From the NCBI GenBank assembly GCA_963971305.1, contig OZ020306.1, positions 72,203,022 to 72,267,021 on the forward strand: a stretch of 64,000 bases of DNA, read 5' to 3'. The notes under the pieces are model-generated. The model was not told the origin of the DNA and made no database searches. It saw nothing but the letters and a program-made list of their open reading frames with translations. The DNA is from Arcuatula senhousia. Taxonomy: Eukaryota; Mollusca; Bivalvia; Mytilida; Mytilidae. This document shows positions 10,250-21,873 of the stretch, one piece after another (position 1 is the stretch's first letter; the number at the start of each line of letters is the position of its first letter). The translations under genes and the position numbers were made by a program.

Positions 10250-12384
10250 AAGCGTTTTTTCAGGGGTCGCATAACTTTGAAGTCATATGCAACTATCAAA
10301 ACATGGTTGAAATAAAAAGTGTTATATATGACAATAAAGCTGATTTCCTCTAGTTTACAAAAATATAAATTTTATTTTGTAAATATATAATAATCAATGA
10401 TTTATTTTATAAAAACTAAAGTATGTAGACCGTAAAAAAATGACGTATTTTTTTTCAACTTTAAAAAATCGGTGTCCGAGACAAAATCATCAGCGGTATG
10501 ATTATTTCGTCATCTAGAGAAAAAAGAAATTTATGTCTTAAAAGGTAGCAAAATTCTCTATCTAGATGAGTTGGAATTTTATATTTTAACCGATCTCTTA
10601 AAAAACTGTAAACAATTGTTTTTCACTTTCGATTTCAGTCGCGGAAGTAAATCGCGTTTTTCTCTAATGTTTTTACTTGACGACGAATAACTTTTTTCTA
10701 GAATTGAAATAGGAAAAAGTAAATCGAACAAAATTTTAAGGAGAAAATTAGCTTTCATTTGATATAAAATGCATAATTTTAGCTTATGTTATAAACTTTC
10801 AGCGATCGTTTAAAGTTGGCGATATTTCGAGTCAAAGTCAATATTTAGGACGTTGCGGTAGCGTTGTCTAAAATGTGGACGTGAAAAACAAAACGTGGAA
10901 AAATGGACATCGCGTTTTCAACCTCAGGTGCCGTTTTGTGAGTGTAACTGTTATAGCATAGGAAACGAATATATTGTATTTTACCCCTTTTATTAGAATA
11001 ATTATTACGAATTTCAGTTTAATAACTTTAGAAATGATTTTTTTCTATTTTTAAATTTTAATGTCTTACGCAAAATAACAAAATTTCTTCTATATTTATT
11101 GTTTGCTTTTCCTATCTATTCCTGGCTATGTTGTTCTGAAGGAAAGGAAATTTAAACTCCTAAATGACGGAAGGGTAAATAAATAAAATATGAATCTAAT
11201 AAGCTATCAGTAAACAGTTACACGCGTGGCTATCCGTGTGCTCATTAATTCGAACATACATGACGTATATGTATATATTTTTTTATTATTTTGCATTATC
11301 GCAGGGGTTTACCGCTATCGTTTACCGCTATTGTTAACCACTGGAAATCTGAAGACAGTTCGAAAGATAACGGTGTAAGATTTTTTTTACAAAGAAAGGA
11401 ATAATACATAGAAGAAGTTTGTAGACAACAGGTTAGAATTAGACTGTTGTCTACAATTTCCCCCTATTTTCCTTTTTAAAGGATTTTGCACATGTAAAAC
11501 TTTCTCAAGTCACTGTGGAAACAATAGCCGGTATTATCATTGTTCTGCTTCTTCTTCCAATTTGCTTTGTTTTTTGGGAAGGGGATATAGTCAGAGTAAA
11601 TTATAAAACATCCCAATGTACATGGTTTACATGTTTATAAGGTTTGAACATTTTTTCAAGGTTTAATTAACATTTTATTATCTGTTTGACCAGATGTTTC
11701 GGAAAAGTTTAATTCACAAAACTGTGACGGACGAAGCGGGGGACGCAAATCATATAATAGTGATAGTTGACATATATAGTATTTGGATTTACTTCAAGTC
11801 TGAATTTTATGAAATAGTTTATACTTTCACAATATGGAATAGACTAAATAACTGCGAAGAGAAGAGGTTCAAACAAAAAGTTGAAGACCGACAGTTCTTT
11901 TATTATATATTGACCCAATCTGCAGGCTTATAGCCCATAATGATTCGTTCAATTTTTTTTAAAAATTGTTATTTAAACGTAGGAAAGAAAAGAACGTTAG
12001 GGACAATGGTCTGTTTGTGCTTTAGTTTGCGTCTCAAAGTTGTGTCAAAATTTAATAAAAACGAAACTTTGTACACATATGAGATGAAAATTGACAATAG
12101 AAAAAAAAAGTTTTAACATACGCATGAATATGAGGGGCAGCGTTGTTTGAAAAAAAAAAGATTATTCAGAGGGATTTCTAATCCTGTGTTAAATTATTGA
12201 ATAAGATAAGAATATTTGGAGGATCTATACACGTAATTTTGTTTTGTTAATGTATCTATCCAAAAAGTATTAACTTGTTCTTGTTCTAGCACTTAATCAT
12301 TATAAATGGAGGAATAACAGTCAAAACAGCAGGGGTATGCTACAGCAACATGATACTAGTAGCATTCATGCACATAGTATTTTT
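10250..12384. other. Interior of TTAA element, no gene recognised
   Basis: AT-rich sequence without a long reading frame. A 79-residue frame at 11694-11933 has no recognisable feature. TTTACCGCTATCG recurs near 11308-11330. Confidence 0.35.
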
Positions 12385-12996
12385 ATGCCCCATCTACGAA
12401 AGAAGAGGGGCATATAGTGTTCGGTTCCGTTCGTCCGTCATTAATCCCGATTTATTTCCAAATTCCCATTTACTAACAAATGCCACATTAATCATATTGG
12501 TATGGTAGGTGCACCTAGTCATGTTTATCACAATGCATGCCTCGGATGCTGGATGTGACCTGTATTTTCCGCATGAATGACCACTTACAGAGGAATGGTT
12601 ATAGTCTATTTCCACTAACTGACAAATGCCACATCAATCATATTGGTATGGTAGGTACACCTAGTGATGCTAAGCACAATGAATGCTTCAGATGCTGGAT
12701 GTGACTTATATTTTCCACATGAATGTCCACTTACAGAAGTAGGGATAAAGTATATTCCCACTTACTGACATGTGCCGCATCAACTATATTGGAATGGTAG
12801 GTGCACCTACTATTGCTTAGCACAATGTATGCTTCAGAAGCTGGCTGAGACCTATATTTTCTGCATGAATGACCACCTATAAAGAATGGTTCAAGTCCAT
12901 TTCGTCTTACTGATAAGTGCCATAGAAACCATTTTATAATGGTAGGTGCACCTAGTGATTGCGGGAAAAAAAAATAAATGTTGCAAGATGGGGCAT
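12385..12996. mobile_element. MITE with internal ~146-bp tandem repeats
   Basis: The 11-bp ends ATGCCCCATCT and AGATGGGGCAT are perfect inverted partners. Inside are about four tandem units, each with CATATTGGTATGGTAGGTGC, GCACAATGCATGCCTCGGAT and CATGAATGACCACTTACAGA. Both minus-strand frames here are products of the repeat. Confidence 0.72.
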
Positions 12997-13848
12997 TATG
13001 TCTTTTGGACATATTCTTATTTCAGGTGTATTGGCGATTTTACTGCCAAATTCTGCAAACCAAAGTAATGTAATATCACATATATAGGGCAAATAGTCAT
13101 GCATAAACAAATTATGAATTTATTAAAAAAAATAAAAGGATTGTTCGTGTGTCATTCACTCAGGATCTGACTGCAAATACGTATTTTGTTAACACAATCA
13201 GACAGACAGTATTATTTTAACGCTCTGTTTCTGTCACACCTGCCAAGAAGCACAGTGATGTCAATAAGTTATTCTGAATATGCAATGTTAACTTTACCTT
13301 CTTATGTAGCAACATTTCGTTCGCTCTAGCTTTACCTTCCTGTGTAGCACATGTAGCAACATTTTTTACCCTCCGGCTTATGAAGTTTACAAATCGCAAC
13401 TGCATGATTCTTTCATATTCCAAAGCTTATGGAACATACATCTGCCACACTTGTAACACAAATTGATAACACAGGGTTATGAAACTCCTCATTTGTTGTC
13501 ATTACTTAAACATGTTATGGCAGACATCATGCGCTTTTGGGATTTCTACCTCTCTCAGAGCACAGAGGCTTGCCATGCTGAATTAAAACAATCTGAAATT
13601 GCTTACCCTTCCTGACACGCGAGTTCACTCCTCTTACGACCTGGGTTCACGTTGTTGGTTGACTTCCACCTGTTTTATATGTTTTTGTGTTTCTATGTGC
13701 TGTTCTTGTTTGTTTTAACTGGGTTTGTCTCTGCCGTTTCGCACTTTCGACATTCGAATGCCCCATTGGTACCTCTCTGATTTTTAGAGCAGTGACATAT
13801 TAGGACCAATACCGACGTCTCACACACTAGACACAAACACATTATAGA
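12997..13848. other. Intergenic, no feature recognised
   Basis: No inverted ends, RNA or supported gene. Near 13306-13355 CCTTCTTATGTAGCAACATTT and related words repeat locally. Confidence 0.3.
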
Positions 13849-14532
13849 CACAGCGCAATTAAGGCAGAATATGACTATATTCGGTCATAAAACTCATTCC
13901 GTCAACCAGATATGAAATATAACTAATCAAAATCAATTAAGTAATTTACGTGAAAGTTATAGGTAATTGTTTGATATTGATATGGGCCGAAATATCTTTG
14001 GGGCGAAAGGGGCGAAATCCTGGGACGAAAATTTCGACTCAAAAGTTCTGGGGCAAGCCGGGGTCACAGCTTCAAAATTTTTATCAAAAAACTATTGCCA
14101 TATTATATTCGAACGGAATATTGCCGTGCCTTGATCTGTTGCATATACATTTTTGAAAAAAATGAGAATTCAATGTTCAAATAAGAGAGTCCGAGCCTAC
14201 CTGGTAACAATTTATGCCAATCATATTATTTGAATACTAAACACACTGTTGGCACGGCAATATTCTGTTAGAATGTAATATGGCAATCATCTTTAGATAA
14301 AAAATTTGAAGCTGTGACCCCGGCTTGCCCCAGAACTTTTGAGTCGAAGCTTTCGTCCCAGGATTTCGCCCCTTTCGTCCCTAAGATATTTCGGCCCATA
14401 TCAATATAACATAAATATCAATAATTTTCACATATGTTATGTAATTGATCTTGAGGGGTCTTATTTCACATCTTGTTGACGGAAAAAGTTTTATGGCCGA
14501 ATACAGTCATATTCTGCCTTAAATGCGCTGTG
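13849..14532. repeat. Foldback (long inverted repeat), ~282-bp arms
   Basis: Left arm 13849-14130 and right arm 14251-14532 are inverted copies, separated by a 120-bp spacer. Matching landmarks are CACAGCGC, GGCAGAATATGACT, TGATATGGGCCG, GTCACAGCTTC/GAAGCTGTGAC and GGCACGGCAATATTC. Arms have diverged moderately. A transcript across it would form a long hairpin. No coding content. Confidence 0.85.
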
Positions 14533-14654
14533 GATGTCATTGTAACAATATACATATATTGCCCGAACTTTTTAAGTACTGTCAATGTTAAAGTGCTTTT
14601 TGTGTCTCCTGTTGTTTTTGTGTAGTTTGTTCCTTTATTTGTTTTTTGCTTTTC

Positions 14655-15022
14655 GTTTATTAGTATAAGTAAGCGGCGACTAAGCGTCTCTAGGTTTGAC
14701 GTCAATGCCCAGCCCAGAGAATAACCGAGGTGTGTATCCTAATTGGCTGTTGTCGCAGAGGCATCATCCGCATCAGGTCATAATACAGAAAGCCTTAACG
14801 CTGACCCTAGTTGACCAACGCGTGTGGAGAGTGTCGAGCTGCTTCCACAAAAATCTCTTTGTGAGCTGCCAAGCATTGCACCACGTAGACTCAATTTTCC
14901 GCCACTTATACTCATCTCTCCCGCTTTCCAGTGGTCTACTGTTTCTGTGTTTCCCATTCCTACCCAATATTTCTCATCATCATCATTTACCTATACTGTT
15001 GCTTTGACTAAGGTGTTCATAT
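14655..15022 (+). mobile_element. SINE, older diverged copy
   Basis: It aligns with the SINE at 27588-28076: GGCGACTAAG, then CAGCCCAGAGAATAACCGAG, TGGAGAGTG, CTTTGTG, GTGCACCAC-like and TTTTCCGCC blocks in the same order. It lacks the 5' head and any clear target duplication. Confidence 0.65.
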
Positions 15023-15239
15023 GGTAACAAAATCATTTTCAGGTAAATGATATCGTGTTTTAAGAAAATCTAACGTTGAAGGTATATGCAGTACCATTTC
15101 AGTATGGTACACTTTTTTACGCAAAACATCGTGCACTTTAAATTATTACTAACGTAAAGGTTAAAATTCATATGACCTTGGGGATAAATAATCAAGGTCA
15201 GATGTTGTAGACATTGACCAATACCTGATCATGTCAACA

Positions 15240-15252
15240 ATATATATACCAT
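15240..15252. repeat. LINE target site duplication, 5' copy
   Basis: ATATATATACCAT, identical to 21225-21237. It fixes the LINE start at 15253. Confidence 0.8.
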
Positions 15253-15469
15253 TGGGATAGATGAGCATGCGCTAAATGAATAACACGTAAAAAAGACGAC
15301 CAACATAAAATGGGTATTATTTGATGGATAACATAATCAACAGCTAAAAAGGTGTATCAGATTGACGAGCCTTATATGTAAACTTACTATTGACACTGTA
15401 AAATAGACTTTACAACATATACAACTCTGTTATCTTACAAAATTCCCGACCGTCAACAAAACATCCAAT

Positions 15470-16594
15470 ATGGCGACCGCTATGGCCCAGTCCGACGAAA
15501 ACATCCTACTAAGTCCTTTATCTCAATCTCAGCCAACAGTTGCGACACCACTTGCCATTGCCTCAAACTCTTTAAAGAGAAGGACAGCAGAAAGTCCAGA
15601 TGAACTACCAGCCTCTCAAAAGCAATTAAGTAGACAAACCAGACGCAAGGGAGCCTCGGTTGGTGATCTCACAGAATTGACCCCCAACAGAGACTCTGCC
15701 TCAAAGAAACCTTCCAAACATCAACAAAATCTTACTGATAAGATAATGGCAGCTCTAAGAAGTCCTCAGGTGCTAGATGTGATTGTACCTGTACTCTCTG
15801 AAAAAATTGCTGAAAATCTGGTGTCCATCATAGATCAGCAAGTGCAAACTGCTGTAAAAACTCAAACAGAAGATCTAGAAAGGAGATTGGAAGAGCAAGA
15901 AAAACTAACAAAAGAACTTCAAGAAAGGCTATGCAAACAGTGTATTAAAGTATACCCCATAGAAAATCAAATGAGAGATGTATCTCTACAGTTTGAAGAG
16001 TATGATAAAGAAGTAGACAGGCTTATAAGGAGGATAAACGAGTTGGAAACCAGGATAGAAAGTCAAGAACAATACTCTAGAAGGACAAGTTTGAGATTCC
16101 ACAATATCAAGGTACCAACTGATGGAAATGGAAAACTTAAACACCCAGTAGATACTGACAGCCTCATACTTGATATCTGCAATGAGAAGCTAGGACTAGA
16201 ACTAACACCTAAAGACATCAGTAGATCACATGTTATAGGAAAAGTAAAGAATGGTAAATCTCAGGTCATTGTAAGATTCATCTCTTACAGAAACAGAAAC
16301 CTGGTCTATATGAACAAAAAGAAACTTAAAGATGACAGTGAGGGGATATTTATTACTGAGAACCTGACACAACATAGAACATCAATAGTTAAAGAACTAG
16401 CCAAAATGAAATACCAGGGTAGCATTGATGCCTACTGGACATCTGATGGAAAGATCTTTGTCAAGGTAACACCAACTGGCAGAATCAGAACAGTCATGTC
16501 TTATGGAGACCTCAGCTACATCCAAAGACTTGGTCCTGGCGGTGGAGGCTTCGGAGACAACAGCATCAATCGTGACGATAACATCAGTTCATAA
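15470..16594 (+). CDS. LINE ORF1 protein, coiled coil plus L1-ORF1p-like RNA-binding region
   Basis: 374 aa; the first ATG gives the whole frame. Residues 1-90 are polar and Ser/Thr/Lys-rich, likely disordered. Heptad-like, charged sequence at about 125-200 predicts a coiled coil that would allow multimerisation. It ends at QYSRRTSLRFHNI (201-213), the usual transition into the RNA-recognition domain of L1-type ORF1 proteins, which then spans about 205-300. A basic C-terminal domain follows, and the protein ends in a glycine-rich GPGGGGFGDN stretch. Expected role: binding LINE RNA as a chaperone in the ribonucleoprotein particle. It lies 217 bp from the element start and is followed by a long gap before ORF2. 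The frame has no stop or shift, so it is probably functional. Family call is by motif, not search. Confidence 0.88.
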   Translation: MATAMAQSDENILLSPLSQSQPTVATPLAIASNSLKRRTAESPDELPASQKQLSRQTRRKGASVGDLTELTPNRDSASKKPSKHQQNLTDKIMAALRSPQVLDVIVPVLSEKIAENLVSIIDQQVQTAVKTQTEDLERRLEEQEKLTKELQERLCKQCIKVYPIENQMRDVSLQFEEYDKEVDRLIRRINELETRIESQEQYSRRTSLRFHNIKVPTDGNGKLKHPVDTDSLILDICNEKLGLELTPKDISRSHVIGKVKNGKSQVIVRFISYRNRNLVYMNKKKLKDDSEGIFITENLTQHRTSIVKELAKMKYQGSIDAYWTSDGKIFVKVTPTGRIRTVMSYGDLSYIQRLGPGGGGFGDNSINRDDNISS

Positions 16595-17518
16595 TGTGTA
16601 TAAAACAGCTAGTCTTTTATACTTTTGTAATAATTTTGTAAATACTGTATGTTTGTTAAACAGTCAGCTTGATTATTTTTTTTTCAAGCTTACTGCTATC
16701 TAAATTTTCAAAGTATTTCCTTTTTGCAAATGTATGTGTAAACCTTGACTTGTTTGTTTCCATGTACATGTATGTTTGTTTACAGTTCATTCATTCAAGG
16801 GTGCCTTCTTCGAGGTCCGCGTCCTAGTAAATATGCAAATTAAATTAAAAAGAAGTACATTTAATTCAGAGTTTAGACTTTAACTAATTCTTCCTTTTTT
16901 TTTTCGATTTTTTTACCAAGAGGCAACTTATTACATGCATCAAATTATTACCAATGTGCTCTTCTATTCCCCTTACTCATGCTTTTTAAACTTCAATATA
17001 CTTGTTTATTAAAAGTACATCTGTCCTAAAAATTGACCTTCAATATCTATTTAAACTTGTTATTTTTATTCAACTACATCAGTACTCAGTGACCTAATTT
17101 GATTGTTGTACATTTCGTTTATATCCATGATTGTTATGCTTATTTTCCTTTTCTTTCTTTCTTAATTATTAATCTTGCTTTTGTAGCCATTTGTAACATG
17201 TTAATTGGATTTTTTGGCAATTTAAAAAAAAAATCTCTTCTGATACATCGAATACTCTTTGTTAGAACTTTTAACCACATTTTGAATTTATCAATTATTC
17301 CTATACTACAAATGTATATACCCATTTTATGCGAGGAAAACTCGTTATGATTGATTGTGTGTCCCACATGTTTATATTTTTATCTTTATTATTTACTTGT
17401 TTTTCTGTTATACCTCTTTTTTGTATTACTGTCATAAAATGTGTGTGTGTGTGTGGAAGCATAGTGAAGAGCCATTTTGTCTGCCCGAATAGCCGAATAA
17501 TTATCCATATTTATCAAA
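16595..17518 (+). other. LINE inter-ORF gap
   Basis: About 925 bp, strongly AT-rich with T-runs, no conserved coding. Long for a LINE inter-ORF spacer, so ORF2 translation may need internal initiation or reinitiation; this is inference. Confidence 0.5.
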
Positions 17519-20500
17519 ATGGGTAATAGTGTTCAAAGCTATAGGGCAGCAATAGGGCTCTTCTATAGTTGTACCCACAGCGTATGTGGCCCTAAATCTT
17601 TTACTTCCTACACTAAAGCAGAATCTTATTCTAATATTTTACTTACCAATTTCCGCTGCACACTTCTTGTCGTCTCATTGAGCATACTCCAAAGCGTAAA
17701 TCCCAAGATAAATATTGTCTTCCTTATTTTTGTACTACATTTCTTGCTCATAATAGGTAACATTGAATCAAACCCAGGTCCTGGTACAATTATAGAAAAT
17801 GCTTTATCAATTTGCAACATCAATATACGAAGTATTCGAAACAAGCTCACTTTTTTAGACTTTTTTACCGAGGACTTTGACGCTTTAACACTAACCGAAA
17901 GTCATCTTAGTCCAGATATATCCGACAATGAAATAGAACTAGAAAATTTCTCCAGAACAATAATCCGCAAAGATAGAAATAACTCTGGCGGAGGCGTGCT
18001 AATTTATGTTAAAGATGAATTCTCAATTGTCCATAGAACAGACCTTGAAAATCAAGACGAGACCGTCTGGGTAGAAGTTAGGGGTAAAGGTCAATCAATT
18101 CTCCTATGTAATACCTATCGTCCTGAGTGGACAGACAACGAATATTGGGCACGATTAAAACATGCAATAGAACTGGCATATCAGGTTAATCACAACATTG
18201 TGATAACGGGCGATTTAAACAGTGATTTATTTAAATTACACAACAATAAACTTGCTGATCTGATGAATGTCTTTAATTTTAAAAATGTAATCAATCAAGC
18301 TACAAGAATTACCAACCATAGTGCTACACTTTTAGATCCAATTATTATAAGCGATACGCTTGACTATATATATTCCGATGTGTACATTATACCGGCAGAA
18401 ATTAGTGACCACGAAGCGTCAATTGTATTTCTGAAGTGCCCGAATATCAAACCTGTTTCAATACAGCCCGAAATATGGCTCTACGAAAGAGTAGATAAAG
18501 AAAGGTTTGCAAATGGCATTGACTCTTTCGACTGGGAGTTTTTTCTTTCTAATTTTGAAGATGTGGATCAAATGTGCAACGAATTCACGAAAATATTTTT
18601 ACAGTTAGCCCGAACATGTATACCTACAAAAGTTGTTACTATAAGAAAGAACGACAAGCCATGGTTCACAAATGAACTACGCCGAGAAATAAGAAAACGC
18701 GATCGATTGCGGCATAAATCTCTGCAAACGAAACAACCGGTTGATATTAATAAATTTAAACAACAACGCAACAAAGTAAACAACTTAAAGAAAATAGCAA
18801 AGGAAAACTTTGAAAAAAACCTTGACACAGTTATATTAGAAAATGCATCAAATCCTAAAATGTATTGGAAATTAATGAAAAGTCTTGTAAAATCTCAAAA
18901 GGCATCATATATTATCCCCCCACTGCAAAATGTACTCGGGGATAACAACTTTGAGGATACAGTATATGACGACGACAAGAAGTGCGCACTACTTAACGAT
19001 TACTTTACTTCAATCTCAACAATTGATGATTCAAGTGTTCCACTTCCTTTTTTCGAAAAGAAATCCCAAAACCAAATATCTGATATTGTAATAACTAATC
19101 AAGATGTAATAGATGTCCTAAAAGTTCTTGACCCCAATAAAGCTACGGGACCCGACTTTATAAGTCATCGTATGTTGAAAATCTGTCCGGAAAAAGTTGC
19201 CGTTCCTTTACGTATAATTTTCAATAAAAGCTTACAGCAATGTAAATTCCCACATGAATGGAAAGTTTCAAATGTAACTGCTATATTTAAAAAGGGCGAC
19301 AATTCCCTTCCGAGCAACTACAGGCCAATTTCACTGATTAGTTGTGTTGGAAAGGTAATGGAACGGATAATTTATAAAAATATCTATAACCACATGCACC
19401 AAAATAACTTGATTTATGATTATCAATCCGGTTTTCTCCCCAAACACTCAACTGTGCACCAACTTTTAGAAATATATAATAGTATTGTAGATTCCATGGA
19501 ACAAAAGAAATTTAATTGCTTTGTTTTTTGTGATTTTTCTAAAGCTTTTGATAAAGTTTGGCACAAAGGACTACTACATAAAATGCAATCATATGGTATC
19601 ACAGGAAATATTTTGACTTGGTTCCATAGTTATCTGAATGACAGAAAACAGAGAGTAGTAACAAACAATGCCAAATCTGAACTAACAACTGTAACAGCTG
19701 GTGTGCCACAAGGATCAGTTCTTGGGCCTTTGCTTTTTATCATCTATATAAACGATATTGCAGACAAATTAAAATCTCTTTCTAGATTATTTGCAGATGA
19801 TACTTCATTTAACTATTCCAGCGACGACCCAGTCCAAATACAAAATGTTATTGAACATGATATTAAAGAGCTTTCGGAATGGTCTAACAAATGGCTGATG
19901 TCATTTAACCCTGATAAAACTGAAATTATGATCTTTTCTAACACACATGCTCCAATGTTAAACTTCCTTTTCAATGACCAACAAATTCCAATAACAGAAA
20001 CTCACAAACATCTAGGTTTAACTTTTCAATGCGATGGAAGGTGGAATAAACATGTAGATAATATTGTATCCTCTGCGATGAAACATCTAAATATCTTGAG
20101 AAAACTTAAATTCAAACTGAGTCGAACTAACTTAGAAAAACTATACATTGTATTTATTAGACCTTTACTCGAATATGCAAGCGAGGTTTGGGATAACTGT
20201 GGGATCCTTAATGCATCTAAGATTGAACGTGTTCAACTAGAGGCAGCAAGGATTGTTACAGGTCTTCCGGTCTTTGCTTCCACGGAAAAAATCTACAGTG
20301 AACTTGGATGGGACAATCTTAAATCAAGACGTGAAAAGAGAAAACTAAATATGTTTTACAACATCCAGAAGGAAAGGATCCCCGAATATCTGTACCATCT
20401 CATACCCCCCAAAATTCAAACAACTACATTGTACCCACTCCGTAATGGAAATGATCTTATCATTCCATTCTGTAGATTATCTATATCATCAAATTCTTAC

Positions 20501-20962
20501 ATCCCTTCAACAACAAAACTTTGGAACAATCTCGATTTAGGACTCAGACAATCGGACTCTTTATCCAAATTTAAAAATGGAATAAAAGATTTATATGTCG
20601 TTAAGTCACCCCCAAAATATTTTTCTTATGGATCGAGAAAACTTAGTGTTATTCTCACCCAACTTAGATGCTCAGCATCATTTCTTAACTATGACTTATT
20701 CAGAGTTAATATAATATCAGATCCCTCCTGTCGGTGCAGTGCTCCCATAGAAAATGCGTTTCACTATTTCTTTGAATGTCCACTTTATAGAGAGGAAAGA
20801 ACAAGACTTCTTCAAAATCTCCAATGGCTACCAAATGGCTGTAACATAGATCTTAACTTATTGTTATCTGGAACAGAACAGCTTACTTTGCATGAAAATG
20901 AAGTTGTACTAAATAGTGTTTTTTCATTCATAAAAGGGTCGAAAAGATTTTTAATTGTGTAA
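17519..20962 (+). CDS. LINE ORF2: APE endonuclease and reverse transcriptase with 2A-like motif
   Basis: 1147 aa, uninterrupted. Residues 64-79 are a hydrophobic segment leading into NIESNPGP (81-88; 17759-17782), a 2A-like ribosome-skipping motif. The endonuclease begins near 97 (SICNINIRSI), with TESHL (126-130), GDLN (231-234) and SDH (296-298) as catalytic landmarks. The reverse transcriptase has YRPISLIS (601-608), CDFSKAFDKVWH (671-682), GVPQGSVLGPLLF (728-740) and catalytic FADD (758-761). The C-terminus holds a Cys-rich CRCSAPIENAFHYFFEC block. Expected role: nicks DNA and copies LINE RNA at the break. Known: 2A-like motifs occur at the ORF2 N-terminus of some invertebrate non-LTR elements. 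Here the usual Asp before I/V-E is Asn, so skipping may be weak. Clade is Jockey/CR1-like, uncertain. Confidence 0.93.
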   Translation: MGNSVQSYRAAIGLFYSCTHSVCGPKSFTSYTKAESYSNILLTNFRCTLLVVSLSILQSVNPKINIVFLIFVLHFLLIIGNIESNPGPGTIIENALSICNINIRSIRNKLTFLDFFTEDFDALTLTESHLSPDISDNEIELENFSRTIIRKDRNNSGGGVLIYVKDEFSIVHRTDLENQDETVWVEVRGKGQSILLCNTYRPEWTDNEYWARLKHAIELAYQVNHNIVITGDLNSDLFKLHNNKLADLMNVFNFKNVINQATRITNHSATLLDPIIISDTLDYIYSDVYIIPAEISDHEASIVFLKCPNIKPVSIQPEIWLYERVDKERFANGIDSFDWEFFLSNFEDVDQMCNEFTKIFLQLARTCIPTKVVTIRKNDKPWFTNELRREIRKRDRLRHKSLQTKQPVDINKFKQQRNKVNNLKKIAKENFEKNLDTVILENASNPKMYWKLMKSLVKSQKASYIIPPLQNVLGDNNFEDTVYDDDKKCALLNDYFTSISTIDDSSVPLPFFEKKSQNQISDIVITNQDVIDVLKVLDPNKATGPDFISHRMLKICPEKVAVPLRIIFNKSLQQCKFPHEWKVSNVTAIFKKGDNSLPSNYRPISLISCVGKVMERIIYKNIYNHMHQNNLIYDYQSGFLPKHSTVHQLLEIYNSIVDSMEQKKFNCFVFCDFSKAFDKVWHKGLLHKMQSYGITGNILTWFHSYLNDRKQRVVTNNAKSELTTVTAGVPQGSVLGPLLFIIYINDIADKLKSLSRLFADDTSFNYSSDDPVQIQNVIEHDIKELSEWSNKWLMSFNPDKTEIMIFSNTHAPMLNFLFNDQQIPITETHKHLGLTFQCDGRWNKHVDNIVSSAMKHLNILRKLKFKLSRTNLEKLYIVFIRPLLEYASEVWDNCGILNASKIERVQLEAARIVTGLPVFASTEKIYSELGWDNLKSRREKRKLNMFYNIQKERIPEYLYHLIPPKIQTTTLYPLRNGNDLIIPFCRLSISSNSYIPSTTKLWNNLDLGLRQSDSLSKFKNGIKDLYVVKSPPKYFSYGSRKLSVILTQLRCSASFLNYDLFRVNIISDPSCRCSAPIENAFHYFFECPLYREERTRLLQNLQWLPNGCNIDLNLLLSGTEQLTLHENEVVLNSVFSFIKGSKRFLIV

Positions 20963-21224
20963 ACACACAACCAACACACACACACTCACACACACATCCG
21001 TGTACTGATTTACTTTTCTTTTTCTTTTTTTTTCTTTCTTTCTTTTCTTTCTCAATCGTCTGCTAAAATTATTTTGTATTTATATATCTGATTTTGTATG
21101 CATGCTCGTTTGTATTGTTAATATGTTAATGGAGGAGAAGACTTCATAAGTTTGTTTAACTTGTGTCTTATCCATTTTGCTTATTTTGCAAATAAAATAT
21201 GTTTAAACTAAACTAAACTAAACT

Positions 21225-21237
21225 ATATATATACCAT
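21225..21237. repeat. LINE target site duplication, 3' copy
   Basis: ATATATATACCAT directly follows the AAACT repeat tail and pairs with 15240-15252. Confidence 0.8.
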
Positions 21238-21873
21238 AAAACTTATTTAAGCTTTTTGAAAAATTAAATATTAAAATATTTGGAAAAGTAACGTTAATTT
21301 CAAATTTTGGTTAAATCAACAGAGTTATTTTGCTCCGTTACCATAGCAACCATGGTTGCTAAGGCTGCCTTGTGTTGTATATTTATCACAACAACTAAAT
21401 ATTTTTATAATAACGCATTTATAAGGTAGCGATGGCACAACTTCCAAAAAATATTCAGGTTTAGAGCATTTTTTCCATATTTTTTGGAGATTACAGTGGT
21501 TGCCTAGCAACCGATTAAAAGCTATTATCCTTGACAATTTTACCAAACTTTGTTTGAGAAGTAAACTTAGGAATGTATGCTACCTAAATAAAAACTAATC
21601 TGACTCTATTTCAACATTTATCTTTATATTATCTGCAATTGAAAATGAACAACCATTAATTTTGGGCATAAATATCATTAAAATATGTACTTATTGATGG
21701 TTGCCATGGTAACCAACATGTTCAATTTTTCAACATTGACCTAAATTATGATAAATATTATCACCCAAGACCAATAAGGTATAACCTGTTGGTATTTCCT
21801 TGGTATTTGATTGTATGCAAGTATAAAAAAGAAAGACACCATTTTGAAGCAATATTTTCTATAAAAATATCCA
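21238..21873. other. Right interior of TTAA element
   Basis: No gene is supported. The recurring words CCATAGCAACCATGG, GGTTGCCTAGCAACC and GGTTGCCATGGTAACC (near 21340, 21500 and 21700) are short inverted motifs resembling binding-site-like GTTGCC(A/T)xGG(T/C)AAC palindromes. Function unknown. Confidence 0.4.

Larger units (their letters stand above)
15253..21224 (+). mobile_element. Full-length LINE retrotransposon, 5.97 kb, apparently intact
   Basis: A 13-bp target duplication ATATATATACCAT flanks it (15240-15252 and 21225-21237). It has a ~217-bp 5' leader, ORF1 (374 aa), a ~925-bp AT-rich gap, ORF2 (1147 aa, endonuclease plus reverse transcriptase), AATAAA at 21191-21196 and a short AAACT tandem tail. 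Both frames are open, unlike every other LINE in the window, so this is a young copy. It lies inside the TTAA element, making at least four nesting levels. Confidence 0.88.
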
